This document shows positions 26,094-34,709 of a stretch of 64,000 bases of DNA, in pieces. The position numbers were made by a program, and so were the translations under genes. The notes below the pieces were generated by a model, which did not search any database, had not been told where the DNA came from, and worked only from the letters and a program-made list of their open reading frames with translations. The stretch's first letter is position 1; the number at the start of each line of letters is the position of its first letter. The DNA comes from an uncultured Alteromonadaceae bacterium (GTDB taxonomy: Bacteria > Pseudomonadota > Gammaproteobacteria > Enterobacterales > Alteromonadaceae), in assembly GCA_913056495.1 (NCBI GenBank), contig CAJXMO010000011.1, forward strand, positions 93,847 through 157,846, read 5' to 3'.

Positions 26094-27274
26094 CAGGCCA
26101 CTTGTCCGATTAAACGGTCAATTTGATTAGACTGAATACTGTTGACAGATTCAACCATAGTTTGAATATCAATGTGATTTACTTCAAACCCGGTACCGAT
26201 TCCATTTAACAAGGTAATGCATAAACGGCCGCCTAAATGTTCTTTAAATTCGGCCAGCGCCTGTTCAACATTTAATAAATGCAGCGCAGGATGATTTAAT
26301 TTAAAGCCGAGCGTATCAAGCAAAGATAAAATTTGTTTAAGCTCATGCTCACTTAAAAAGCCCATTTTATGTGAGTATATGCTGTCCATTGCGATACCAA
26401 TTGCAACTGCTTCACCGTGACGAAGTGAATTGTTAGAGAGTTCCTCTAATTTATGCGCTGACCAGTGGCCAAAATCAAGCGGACGAGCTGAGCCATATTC
26501 AAATGCATCACCACTGGTTGCAATATGATTTAAATGCCACTTGGCACCTTTGATGATCATATTTTCCATTGCTTCAGGCATAAATTCAGCCAGCTCATAT
26601 TTGGCCTGGTATAATTCATTGAAAAAGGGTTTGTCTTTAATGAGCGCGACTTTAATCGCTTCAGAAATACCGGAACGCTTGTCTCTGTTTGTTAGCGAAT
26701 CGAGCAAGCTGAAATCGTTTACGACAGCAAACGGCGGTACAAAAGTACCTAAATAATTTTTGCGCTTATGATAATTAACCGCATTTTTAACACCCACCCC
26801 GGCATCATTCTGACCCAAAACGGTTGTTGGCATTCTGATTAATCGAATACCTCTGTGTGCAGTGGCTGCGGCAAACCCAATCGCATCGACAACCGCGCCA
26901 CCGCCAATAACCAATACATATGAGTGGCGGTCAATTGCGTATTGTTCGACAACTTGATAGAAACTATCGAGTAAAGATTCATCATTTTTGCATGCTTCGC
27001 CGCCTTCGATAATCATCTCTGGTAACGTTTGCATTTTCATAGCTTGAAAATACGTCTTAGCAGCCTGAGCCAATTGAGGGTGGGCTTTAGCAACTTCTGA
27101 ATCAATCACTGTCAGTAGTTTAGGTGCTTCATCCAGATTATTAATCAAACCGGCCAAAGTCGGATTATCTAAATCAAAACTTTGACGTGTAAATAACACA
27201 GGGTAGTCGTAACTCACTTGAAATTGCTGGCGGATATTAACACTTGAATAATCGTATTTGGGTGATTGAGTCAT
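26093..27274 (-). CDS. eboD: EboD, 3-dehydroquinate-synthase-like sugar-phosphate cyclase
   Basis: A protein of 393 residues of the dehydroquinate-synthase-like superfamily. It has the NAD-binding GGGAVVDAIGFAAATAHRG and the PTTVLGQNDAGVGVKNAVN loop. Zinc-ligand-type residues are in place in ISEAIK (Glu), DFGHWSAHKLE (His) and LRHGEAVAIG (His). It thus looks catalytically complete and is distinct from housekeeping AroB in its extended N-terminus (~40 residues). It is the first gene of the ebo operon. The ribosome-binding site GAGG is well placed before the ATG at 27274. A product similar to those of cyclitol or 2-epi-valiolone-type cyclases is possible but not shown. Confidence 0.88.
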   Translation of the reverse strand: MTQSPKYDYSSVNIRQQFQVSYDYPVLFTRQSFDLDNPTLAGLINNLDEAPKLLTVIDSEVAKAHPQLAQAAKTYFQAMKMQTLPEMIIEGGEACKNDESLLDSFYQVVEQYAIDRHSYVLVIGGGAVVDAIGFAAATAHRGIRLIRMPTTVLGQNDAGVGVKNAVNYHKRKNYLGTFVPPFAVVNDFSLLDSLTNRDKRSGISEAIKVALIKDKPFFNELYQAKYELAEFMPEAMENMIIKGAKWHLNHIATSGDAFEYGSARPLDFGHWSAHKLEELSNNSLRHGEAVAIGIAMDSIYSHKMGFLSEHELKQILSLLDTLGFKLNHPALHLLNVEQALAEFKEHLGGRLCITLLNGIGTGFEVNHIDIQTMVESVNSIQSNQIDRLIGQVA

Positions 27275-27295
27275 GCTTACCTCTAAACTGCATTT

Positions 27296-27318
27296 GTAAA
27301 CGTAAGTGAAGCGTTTAC
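27296..27318. promoter_or_regulatory. Candidate operator upstream of the ebo operon
   Basis: The inverted repeat GTAAACG-(9)-CGTTTAC lies 22-44 bases before the eboD start, close to where transcription would begin (a minus-strand TATAGT-like box is just upstream, near 27321-27328). A second small palindrome AGTATT-G-AATACT stands at 27330-27342. The arms resemble half-sites of LacI-type or other dimeric regulators, but the identity is not known. Confidence 0.5.
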
Positions 27319-27469
27319 CTAACTATATAAGTATTGAATACTATAACCTTCATAGATGACAATCAATATCAAATGTTGAAATCATGTTATAAATTTTTAT
27401 TTTTTCGGTCTAAACTATGACGCGCTATTCTGATTGGCAGAATAAGGTGAGCTGCGCAAATTTTAAATT

Positions 27470-27501
27470 AAACGTTTGGCCGTTTAGACGTCTAGACGTA
27501 A
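27470..27501 (+). promoter_or_regulatory. Four tandem MetJ (met box) sites before metA
   Basis: Four contiguous 8-bp units stand in exact register: AAACGTTT, GGCCGTTT, AGACGTCT and AGACGTAA. The third is a perfect match to the met-box consensus AGACGTCT and the fourth matches in six of eight positions. MetJ with S-adenosylmethionine represses met genes by binding such tandem boxes. The array lies immediately upstream of the probable metA -35 box. Confidence 0.88.
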
Positions 27502-27506
27502 ATAAT

Positions 27507-27535
27507 TTGACAAAAGATGCTTTTCCGGCAACAAT
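27507..27535 (+). promoter_or_regulatory. Probable sigma-70 promoter of metA
   Basis: A perfect -35 TTGACA at 27507-27512 is followed after 17 bases by AACAAT at 27530-27535, a four-of-six match to -10. The met boxes abut its upstream side, which fits MetJ repression. Confidence 0.6.
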
Positions 27536-27579
27536 CGCATAGTTTTATATCCAATATTTATTCAGTCTGGAGCCAAAAG

Positions 27580-28509
27580 ATGCCAATCAAAATTCCCGAT
27601 CAGTTACCTGCGATCAAAGTTTTGAGTGATGAGAACATCTTTGTGATGTCTGACAGTCGCGCTCAAAGCCAGGATATTCGCCCGTTAGAGTTGGCCATTC
27701 TGAATTTAATGCCGAATAAAATAGAAACTGAAGTTCAGTTAATGCGCCTGCTGGCCAATTCGCCGCTGCAGGTGAACATAGATTTATTGCGCATTGACAT
27801 GCATGTTTCTAAAAATACACCTGAATCCCATATGTCAGCTTTTTATCATTTATTCGATGATATTAAAGGCCGTAAAAACTATGATGGCTTAATTATTACG
27901 GGTGCGCCACTGGGGTTAATTGATTATACCGAGGTAAAATACTGGGATAAAATGCAAGAAATTATGGACTGGGCTAAAAAACACGTACAGTCTACTTTGT
28001 ATTTATGCTGGGCAGCGCACGCTGCATTATTTCATCATTATGGTTTAAATCGTTTTATCCGCGATGAAAAAATTTCTGGGGTGTTTAAACATAAAACTCA
28101 TGATCAGCACGAACCTTTAACTCAGGGGTTTGATGATTATTTTAGTATGCCGCATTCCCGTTATGCGCAAGTTCCGCTGGATCAACTTGAAGCACATTCT
28201 GAACTGAATGTTCTGGCCAGTTGCGAGGAGGGCGGTGCTTTTTTAGTTGCGAGTAAAGACAGACGATCTGTTTTTATTACTGGCCATCCGGAGTATAATG
28301 CGACAACTTTAAAAGATGAGTATTTACGGGATTTAAAAACGGGAATTGAACCTAACATTCCCAGTCATTATTTTCCGCAGAATAACCCTGAACTGGCACC
28401 CGCTAATATCTGGCGAAGCCATGGTAACTTATTGTTTTGTAACTGGTTAAACCACTATGTGTACCAAGCTACGCCATTTGATTTATCTCAGTTGTCAGGT
28501 CAAAAGTAA
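27580..28509 (+). CDS. metA: MetA, homoserine O-succinyltransferase
   Basis: A protein of 309 residues, the E. coli MetA length. The catalytic Cys143 (LYLCWAAHAAL) and the His/Glu of ITGHPEYN are present. The enzyme activates homoserine for methionine synthesis. The segment after GAP is LGLIDY, with Leu in the place where acetyl-using homologues carry Glu, so succinyl-CoA is the more likely donor. The ATG at 27580 is chosen because homology starts at MPIKIPDQLPAIKVL and GGAG lies eight bases before it; an upstream in-frame start at 27517 falls inside the promoter. Expression is probably repressed by MetJ. Confidence 0.96.
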   Translation: MPIKIPDQLPAIKVLSDENIFVMSDSRAQSQDIRPLELAILNLMPNKIETEVQLMRLLANSPLQVNIDLLRIDMHVSKNTPESHMSAFYHLFDDIKGRKNYDGLIITGAPLGLIDYTEVKYWDKMQEIMDWAKKHVQSTLYLCWAAHAALFHHYGLNRFIRDEKISGVFKHKTHDQHEPLTQGFDDYFSMPHSRYAQVPLDQLEAHSELNVLASCEEGGAFLVASKDRRSVFITGHPEYNATTLKDEYLRDLKTGIEPNIPSHYFPQNNPELAPANIWRSHGNLLFCNWLNHYVYQATPFDLSQLSGQK

Positions 28510-28530
28510 TTACAACTTAATTTAGATAAT

Positions 28531-28560
28531 AAAAAAGCGCCAATAAAATTGGCGCTTTTT
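28531..28560 (+). terminator. Intrinsic terminator after metA
   Basis: The stem AAAGCGCCAA-TAAAA-TTGGCGCTTT is followed by a T-run, 22 bases after the metA stop. It separates metA from metH, so the two are independent transcripts. Confidence 0.9.
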
Positions 28561-28681
28561 GCATTTTTTACAATGCGTTAAAATACCGGCGGTAGAGTTA
28601 ATTCTGCTGGAAAAACCAACAGATATTCAGCGTCTGTGCTGTAAATACAGCTCAGGCACAATAGTTTTAGAAGGTAATGTA

Positions 28682-31600
28682 ATGAGTAGACAAAGTGAAG
28701 TCAGCCAAACCATTCGCACATTATTAAAAGAGAAAATTTTAATTCTGGATGGCGGTATGGGAACAATGATTCAAAACCAAAAGCTGACGGAACAGGATTA
28801 TCGTGGTGAACGTTTTGCTAATTGGCATCTGGACATTAAAGGCAATAACGATTTATTAAGCATTACTCAGCCCGATATTATTGAATCCATTTATGCCGAC
28901 TATCTGGCTGCCGGCGCTGACATTATTGAAACCAATACATTTAACTCAACGACCATCTCAATGGCTGATTATGAGATGGAAGCGCTCAGCCGTGAAATTA
29001 ACTTAGAATCGGCCAAACTCGCCCGCCGGGTAGCGGATAAGTTTACTGCAAAAAATCCAGATAAACCCAGATTTGTCGCCGGTGTTATCGGTCCAACAAG
29101 TAAAACAGCTTCTATTTCACCGGACGTAAACGACCCAGGTTTTAGAAATATCAGCTTTGATGCTTTAGTGAAAGCTTATACAGAATCGACTGAAGCTTTA
29201 ATTGAAGGTGGGGTTGACCTGATTTTAATCGAAACCATTTTTGATACGCTGAATGCTAAAGCTGCCGGTTTTGCGGTATTAAATGCGTTTGAAAATACCG
29301 GTATAGAACTACCCATTATGATTTCGGGCACGATTACCGATGCTTCAGGCCGAACTTTGTCCGGTCAGACAACCGAAGCTTTTTATAACTCTTTACGCCA
29401 TTTAAAACCGCTTTCAATTGGTTTGAACTGTGCATTAGGTCCGGCAGAGCTTCGTCAATATGTTGAAGAATTAGCTCGGGTGTCTGATTTTGCGGTTTCT
29501 GTTCACCCTAACGCTGGTTTACCGAACGCGTTTGGTGAGTATGATTTATCACCTGATGACATGGCTGTGCATATTCGCGAGTGGGCTGAATCTGGCTTTT
29601 TTAATATTGTTGGTGGTTGTTGCGGCACTAAACCAGAGCATATTAAAGCCATTGCTGATTCAGTTGACGGTGTTCAACCGCGTGAAATTAAACCACGTGA
29701 AATAGCCTGTCGTTTATCTGGATTGGAACCTTTAACAATTGACCAGAGTTCACTGTTTGTGAATGTGGGTGAAAGAACGAATATCACAGGTTCTGCGCGC
29801 TTTAAACGCCTGATTAAAGATGGTTTATACGATGAAGCATTAGATGTTGCCCGTCAACAGGTTGAAAACGGTGCACAAATTATTGATATCAACATGGATG
29901 AAGGCATGTTGGATTCACAAGCGGCTATGGTGCGCTTTTTAAATCTGATTGCATCTGAGCCGGATATTTCCCGTGTGCCTATTATGATTGATTCTTCTAA
30001 ATGGGAAATATTAGAAGCTGGCCTTAAATGCATTCAGGGTAAGGGTATTGTCAACTCTATCAGCTTAAAAGAAGGTGAAGAGAAGTTCATTGAACAAGCC
30101 AATTTACTGAGAAAATACGGCGCCGCTGTTATTGTGATGGCGTTTGATGAAGTCGGTCAGGCTGATACGCGTGAACGCAAATATGAAATTTGTAAACGCT
30201 CTTATGAAGTATTAGTTAATAAAGTTGGCTTTCCGCCGGAAGACATTATATTTGATCCGAATATTTTTGCTGTGGCGACCGGTATAGACGAGCATAATAA
30301 CTATGCGGTTGATTTTATCGAAGCTTGTAAAGATATTACGACTAATCTACCTCATGCGATGATATCAGGTGGTGTCTCGAACGTTTCTTTCTCATTCCGT
30401 GGTAATGATCCGGTTCGAGAAGCAATTCATGCTGTCTTCTTATATTACGCGATTAAAAACGGCTTAACGATGGGGATTGTTAATGCTGGTCAGTTAGCCA
30501 TTTATGATGATATTCCTAAAGAATTAAAAGATGCAGTAGAGGATGTTGTTTTAAATAAACATTCTGATGCAACTGAAAACCTGTTAGCTATTGCTGAAAA
30601 TTATCGCGGCAGTGGCGCCAAAGCAGAAGATCCAGCTGCGCAGGAGTGGCGCACTTGGGAAGTGAAAAAGCGACTTGAATATTCACTGGTTAAAGGCATC
30701 ACAGAATATATTGAAGAAGATACCGAAGAAGCCCGTCAACAGGCAGATCGCCCGCTTCATGTAATCGAAGGTCCTTTGATGGATGGTATGAATGTGGTCG
30801 GGGACTTATTTGGTGAAGGTAAAATGTTCCTGCCCCAGGTCGTTAAATCCGCACGGGTCATGAAAAGAGCGGTTGCTTATTTAGAACCTTATATTGAAGA
30901 AGAAAAAGCAGAAGGCCAGACCAATGGTAAAATTTTGCTGGCGACGGTAAAAGGCGATGTGCACGATATCGGTAAAAATATCGTTGGTGTCGTACTTCAG
31001 TGTAACAACTATGAAATTGTCGATTTAGGCGTGATGGTGCCGGCAGACAAAATATTAAAAACCGCGATTGAAGAAAAATGCGACATTATTGGTTTATCCG
31101 GTCTGATTACCCCTTCTCTGGATGAAATGGTACATGTTGCCAAAGAAATGAAGCGTCAGGGCTTTAAACTGCCGTTATTAATTGGTGGCGCAACCACATC
31201 CAAAGCACATACAGCGGTTAAAATAGAGCAACAGTATGATGAGCCTGTGGTTTATGTACCTAATGCCTCACGTAGTGTGTCCGTTGCTTCCGCTTTATTA
31301 AGTGATGAATTAAAGCCTGCTTTTGTTGATCGCTTAAACCTTGAATATGAGCGCGTTCGTGAGCAGCATGCCAACCGGGGGCCACGCACAGACTTAATCA
31401 GCTATGAAAAAGCTCAGGCGAATCGCTTTCCGTTATCGTTTGATGATTATACGCCGGTTAAACCGAATAAATTGGGCGTGACTGAATTGCAAGATGTCTC
31501 TGTTGCCGACTTACGCCCTTATATCGACTGGACGCCTTTCTTTATGACTTGGCAGTTAAGCGGTAAATATCCGGCAATTTTAGAGCATGAATTGGTCGGG

Positions 31601-32380
31601 GAAGAAGCTAAAAAATTGTTCAAAGATGCTAACGATCTTTTAGATAGAGTTGAGCGTGAAGGAAAAATTAAAGCCAAAGGGGTATTTGGTTTATTCCCGG
31701 CTGCCCGAATGGGTGATGATATTGCTATTTATCAGGATGATACGCGAGAAGCAGAGCTCATGCGGGTACATCATTTACGTAATCAGGGTGCAAAAAAAGA
31801 AGGCCAGTATAACCGGGCGTTAAGCGACTATCTGGCAGATGCTGATTCAGGCATTGCTGATTATATTGGTGGTTTTGCTGTAACGGCTGGTTTTGGAGCA
31901 GATGAATGGGCTGAAGAATTTTTAGCCGAGCATGATGATTACAACAGTATTATGGTTAAAGCGGTCGCAGATCGCTTAGCTGAAGCGTTTGCTGAATATT
32001 TGCATATGAAAGTCCGTAAAGAATACTGGGGTTACGCTGCGGATGAAGATTTAGATAATGAAATGTTGATTCGTGAGAAATATCAGGGTATTCGTCCGGC
32101 TCCGGGTTATGCGGCGTGTCCGGAACATACCGAGAAAAAACGCTTATGGCAATTGTTGGATGTTGAAAACAGAATTGGTATGAGTTTGACTGAAAGCTGT
32201 GCTATGTGGCCGGGGGCATCCGTCAGTGGCTGGTATTTTGCGCACCCGGATACAAAATATTTTGCGGTCGGTAAAATCCAGAAAGAACAGGTTGAAAGCT
32301 ATGCGGAGCGTAAAGGCATGACAATTACCGAAGCAGAGCGTTGGTTAGCACCAAATCTGGATTATGATCCTGACGCTTAA
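28682..32380 (+). CDS. metH: MetH, cobalamin-dependent methionine synthase
   Basis: A protein of 1232 residues with all modules. A homocysteine-binding barrel (~15-340) has zinc cysteines in LNCALGP and GGCCGT. A pterin-binding domain (~360-640) begins [15 protein letters not shown]12 cap and B12 domain follow, with the cobalt-ligating His761 in [10 protein letters not shown]-terminal reactivation domain contains [12 protein letters not shown]. It transfers the methyl of 5-methyl-tetrahydrofolate to homocysteine. The ATG at 28682 gives the family's usual N-terminus. No met box or cobalamin riboswitch is visible in the 170 bases upstream. Confidence 0.97.
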   Translation: MSRQSEVSQTIRTLLKEKILILDGGMGTMIQNQKLTEQDYRGERFANWHLDIKGNNDLLSITQPDIIESIYADYLAAGADIIETNTFNSTTISMADYEMEALSREINLESAKLARRVADKFTAKNPDKPRFVAGVIGPTSKTASISPDVNDPGFRNISFDALVKAYTESTEALIEGGVDLILIETIFDTLNAKAAGFAVLNAFENTGIELPIMISGTITDASGRTLSGQTTEAFYNSLRHLKPLSIGLNCALGPAELRQYVEELARVSDFAVSVHPNAGLPNAFGEYDLSPDDMAVHIREWAESGFFNIVGGCCGTKPEHIKAIADSVDGVQPREIKPREIACRLSGLEPLTIDQSSLFVNVGERTNITGSARFKRLIKDGLYDEALDVARQQVENGAQIIDINMDEGMLDSQAAMVRFLNLIASEPDISRVPIMIDSSKWEILEAGLKCIQGKGIVNSISLKEGEEKFIEQANLLRKYGAAVIVMAFDEVGQADTRERKYEICKRSYEVLVNKVGFPPEDIIFDPNIFAVATGIDEHNNYAVDFIEACKDITTNLPHAMISGGVSNVSFSFRGNDPVREAIHAVFLYYAIKNGLTMGIVNAGQLAIYDDIPKELKDAVEDVVLNKHSDATENLLAIAENYRGSGAKAEDPAAQEWRTWEVKKRLEYSLVKGITEYIEEDTEEARQQADRPLHVIEGPLMDGMNVVGDLFGEGKMFLPQVVKSARVMKRAVAYLEPYIEEEKAEGQTNGKILLATVKGDVHDIGKNIVGVVLQCNNYEIVDLGVMVPADKILKTAIEEKCDIIGLSGLITPSLDEMVHVAKEMKRQGFKLPLLIGGATTSKAHTAVKIEQQYDEPVVYVPNASRSVSVASALLSDELKPAFVDRLNLEYERVREQHANRGPRTDLISYEKAQANRFPLSFDDYTPVKPNKLGVTELQDVSVADLRPYIDWTPFFMTWQLSGKYPAILEHELVGEEAKKLFKDANDLLDRVEREGKIKAKGVFGLFPAARMGDDIAIYQDDTREAELMRVHHLRNQGAKKEGQYNRALSDYLADADSGIADYIGGFAVTAGFGADEWAEEFLAEHDDYNSIMVKAVADRLAEAFAEYLHMKVRKEYWGYAADEDLDNEMLIREKYQGIRPAPGYAACPEHTEKKRLWQLLDVENRIGMSLTESCAMWPGASVSGWYFAHPDTKYFAVGKIQKEQVESYAERKGMTITEAERWLAPNLDYDPDA

Positions 32381-32390
32381 TTAATAACAC

Positions 32391-32470
32391 CGGGGGCTTG
32401 TGCCCAAGCGAAAGACCTACACCGGATTGAATGCTTGTGTAGGTCGGGGCTTTAGCCCGAAGAAACATTC
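32391..32470. repeat. REP-like palindromic pair between metH and rluF
   Basis: Two GGGC...GCCC-type units face each other. The right unit reads GTGTAGGTCGGGGCTTTAGC then CCGAAG (32437-32462), and the left unit is its approximate inverse ending GACCTACAC (32414-32422). Together the GACCTACAC/GTGTAGGTC arms (9 bp, 14-base loop) form a hairpin. The TGTAGGTCGGG.TTTAGCCCGA style is a known dispersed extragenic palindrome in many proteobacteria. It may also end the metH transcript. Confidence 0.7.
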
Positions 32471-32498
32471 TGACTAACTTAGCTAAACAGGTATATTT

Positions 32499-33386
32499 GT
32501 GACTTCAACAAAGGGTATTCGTTTAAATAAATTTATCAGTGATTCAGGCTATTGCTCGCGCCGTGAAGCGGATAAATTAATCGAACAGCAAGTGGTAACC
32601 ATTAACGGTAAAGTACCTGAGTTAGGCACAAAAGTATTGCCGGGTGATAAAGTTGAGGTGAAAGGTTACCCGATTTATGCAAGCCCGGAGAGTAAGTCGG
32701 ATCGTGTTTATATTGCTTACAATAAGCCGGTGGGTATTACCTGTACCACAGAGCAAAAAGTGAAAGGTAATATTGTGGATGCGATTTCGCATGAGCAAAG
32801 AATTTTCCCGATTGGCCGCTTAGACAAACCATCAGAAGGTTTGATTTTTTTAACGAATGATGGCGACATAGTTAATAAGATTTTACGAGCCGGAAATAAC
32901 CACGAAAAAGAATATATAGTGACAGTAGATAAAGCGGTGAACCAGGATTTTGTCAATAAAATGTCATCCGGTGTGCCGATTCTTGAAACCGTGACGCTGC
33001 CTTGTAAAGTTGAAAAAGTGAGTCGTTTTGTCTTTAAAATTATCCTCACTCAGGGCTTAAACCGCCAGATAAGACGTATGTGTGAATACCTTGGATATGA
33101 GGTGGTGAAACTTAAGCGTGTGCGGATTATGAATGTGCGTTTAGACGATCTTAAAAAAGGCCAGTGGCGCAACTTAACTCAGGCCGAGATGCAAGCAATT
33201 AATGCAGCCGTCTCCACCTCATCTAAAACTGTGTTGCCACACGATATGGCAAAGTCTTCGGTTAACTCGGAAGTGGCAAACAAGGCGACCTTAAAGCAAG
33301 CTTGTGTAAAAAAAGAAAAGTTATATATTGAGGTGAATCCGCGTAAGAAAAAATCCAGCCGTAATACCCTCTCTCTAAAAAAATAG
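32499..33386 (+). CDS. rluF: RluF, 23S rRNA pseudouridine(2604) synthase
   Basis: A protein of 295 residues. An N-terminal S4 RNA-binding domain (~7-65, RLNKFISDSGYCSRREADKLI) precedes a RsuA/RluB/E/F-type catalytic domain with the aspartate in GRLDKPSEGLIFLTNDGD and the motif GLNRQIRRMCEYLGYEVVKLKR, cited to locate residues ~185-207. RluF modifies U2604 and U2605 of 23S rRNA in E. coli. The start is GTG at 32499, as no ATG exists at the homologous position. A Ser/Lys-rich tail of ~60 residues extends beyond the catalytic domain. Confidence 0.92.
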   Translation: MTSTKGIRLNKFISDSGYCSRREADKLIEQQVVTINGKVPELGTKVLPGDKVEVKGYPIYASPESKSDRVYIAYNKPVGITCTTEQKVKGNIVDAISHEQRIFPIGRLDKPSEGLIFLTNDGDIVNKILRAGNNHEKEYIVTVDKAVNQDFVNKMSSGVPILETVTLPCKVEKVSRFVFKIILTQGLNRQIRRMCEYLGYEVVKLKRVRIMNVRLDDLKKGQWRNLTQAEMQAINAAVSTSSKTVLPHDMAKSSVNSEVANKATLKQACVKKEKLYIEVNPRKKKSSRNTLSLKK

Positions 33387-33445
33387 TTATCTCAATTAGT
33401 TAGACTATCAATCTGATTTATTTCGATAGTATGAAACTTTGATTT

Positions 33446-33474
33446 CAGTTTTATTTCATTTTGAAATAAAACTG
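33446..33474. promoter_or_regulatory. Perfect 13-bp inverted repeat upstream of the porin gene
   Basis: The arms CAGTTTTATTTCA and TGAAATAAAACTG pair perfectly around TTT. The site is 60 bases past the rluF stop and 128 bases before the porin start. The right arm runs into CTGTCAT, a half Pho-box. It could be a dyad operator for a porin regulator or an AT-rich hairpin ending the rluF transcript. There is no long T-run after it. Confidence 0.55.
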
Positions 33475-33601
33475 TCATATAAAATTAATATAATTCATTT
33501 TATAGCGTCATAAACATTTGATTTTTAAGTGGCTGGTGAGATTGAATTTTGAATAATTCAGTCTAGGCTATGTAAAGTCACACTAACTTTGGGATACATT
33601 A

Positions 33602-34540
33602 ATGAAACCTTTTACATATACTCGTCTGGCTTTGTCTGTTGCAGCAATTGGTTTTTCAGGGGTTGCGCAATCTGAATTATTAACAGTTTATGGAAAAGCA
33701 AATGTGAGTTTACAGTTAACGGATGCGGAAGAATCCGCAACCGATTTAAAAAGTAACAGTTCACGTTTTGGGGTAAAAGGAGAACAGCAGCTCGACAATG
33801 GATTAATCGCAATTTATCAGGCTGAATTCGGGGTTGATTTTGCGGATGAATCTAAAGAGAAAAATATTACCGCACGTAATCAGTTTGTCGGTTTAAAAGG
33901 CAACTTTGGTCAAATCCGTGTAGGTCGCATGGATACCGCATTAAAACTGGCGCAGGGTAAAGTTGACCTGTTTAATGATTATAATGCGGATATTAAGCGT
34001 TTATTTTCAGGCGAAATCCGCTCAAGCGATTCGGTTACTTATATCTCACCCAGTTTAAATGGATTTACAGTCGGTGCGACTTATATCACTCAGGAAGAGA
34101 ATGATCCGGCTGAACTGGACAGTGCAGGTTTATCAGCAGCTGTTATGTATGGTGATAAAAAGCTTAAATCAACGGATTTATATGCGGCGCTCGCTGTAGA
34201 CAGTGATGTAAAAGGTGAAGACAGAGTTCGATTGGTATTAAACCAAAAGCTAGGTCAGTTTACCCTGGGTGGTATTTTACAACGTCAAACGGATAATAAT
34301 ACAGACGAGTCAGATAATGGCTTTATGGTGAATGCCAGTTATAAACAAGGTGCATTTACTTACAAGATCCAACATCAGTTAATCAATGATGATACCGACA
34401 GAGCTAACTCGTCAGTTGGTGTCGATTATAAGCTAGGCAGTGCAACAAAAGCATTTGCATGGTTTACCCGTCAGGATCAGGGAGACCTTGAAGCTGAAGA
34501 TATGAATACTTTGGCTGTCGGCTTAGAACATAAATTCTAA
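33602..34540 (+). CDS. Gram-negative general porin (outer-membrane beta barrel)
   Basis: A protein of 312 residues with a signal peptide ending at about AQS/ELLTVYG (~24). The mature start ELLTVYGKANVSLQ, the SRFGVKGEQQLDNGLIAIYQ stretch, the loop-3 region FGQIRVGRMDT and the C-terminal phenylalanine (AVGLEHKF) are typical of trimeric 16-strand porins. The family passes small solutes. Closeness to pstS, and a CTGTCAT element upstream, suggest a phosphate-limitation porin, but that is inference. It ends with its own terminator, so it is probably monocistronic. Confidence 0.92.
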   Translation: MKPFTYTRLALSVAAIGFSGVAQSELLTVYGKANVSLQLTDAEESATDLKSNSSRFGVKGEQQLDNGLIAIYQAEFGVDFADESKEKNITARNQFVGLKGNFGQIRVGRMDTALKLAQGKVDLFNDYNADIKRLFSGEIRSSDSVTYISPSLNGFTVGATYITQEENDPAELDSAGLSAAVMYGDKKLKSTDLYAALAVDSDVKGEDRVRLVLNQKLGQFTLGGILQRQTDNNTDESDNGFMVNASYKQGAFTYKIQHQLINDDTDRANSSVGVDYKLGSATKAFAWFTRQDQGDLEAEDMNTLAVGLEHKF

Positions 34541-34558
34541 ACCCCTTTCTTTAAAAAT

Positions 34559-34588
34559 AACCATGGCTTTTGCTGTGGTTGTTTTTTA
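34559..34588 (+). terminator. Intrinsic terminator after the porin gene
   Basis: The stem AACCATGGC-TTTT-GCTGTGGTT (with G-T pairs) is followed by GTTTTTTATT, about 18 bases after the porin stop. Confidence 0.75.
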
Positions 34589-34640
34589 TTCAACTACACA
34601 TTAATCGTGACTCTGAAAATTCTGATAATTGTTTTTTGTG

Positions 34641-34680
34641 TTGTCATATTAATGAAATAAATATGTCATAACATCTAACT
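34641..34680 (+). promoter_or_regulatory. Candidate Pho boxes upstream of pstS
   Basis: Units in an 11-bp register read TTGTCAT-ATTA, ATGAAAT-AAAT, ATGTCAT-AACA and TCTAACT. Units one and three match the PhoB half-site CTGTCAT in six of seven and six of seven positions. PhoB binds direct CTGTCAT repeats spaced by 11 bp. The site ends 30 bases before the pstS start. Confidence 0.5.
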
Positions 34681-34709
34681 ATCAATTAGAAACTGCCATT
34701 GGAGCAAGT

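Noticed and set aside
28561..28681. Possible cobalamin riboswitch before metH
   Set aside because: The short leader lacks the B12-box and is too short for the usual structure.
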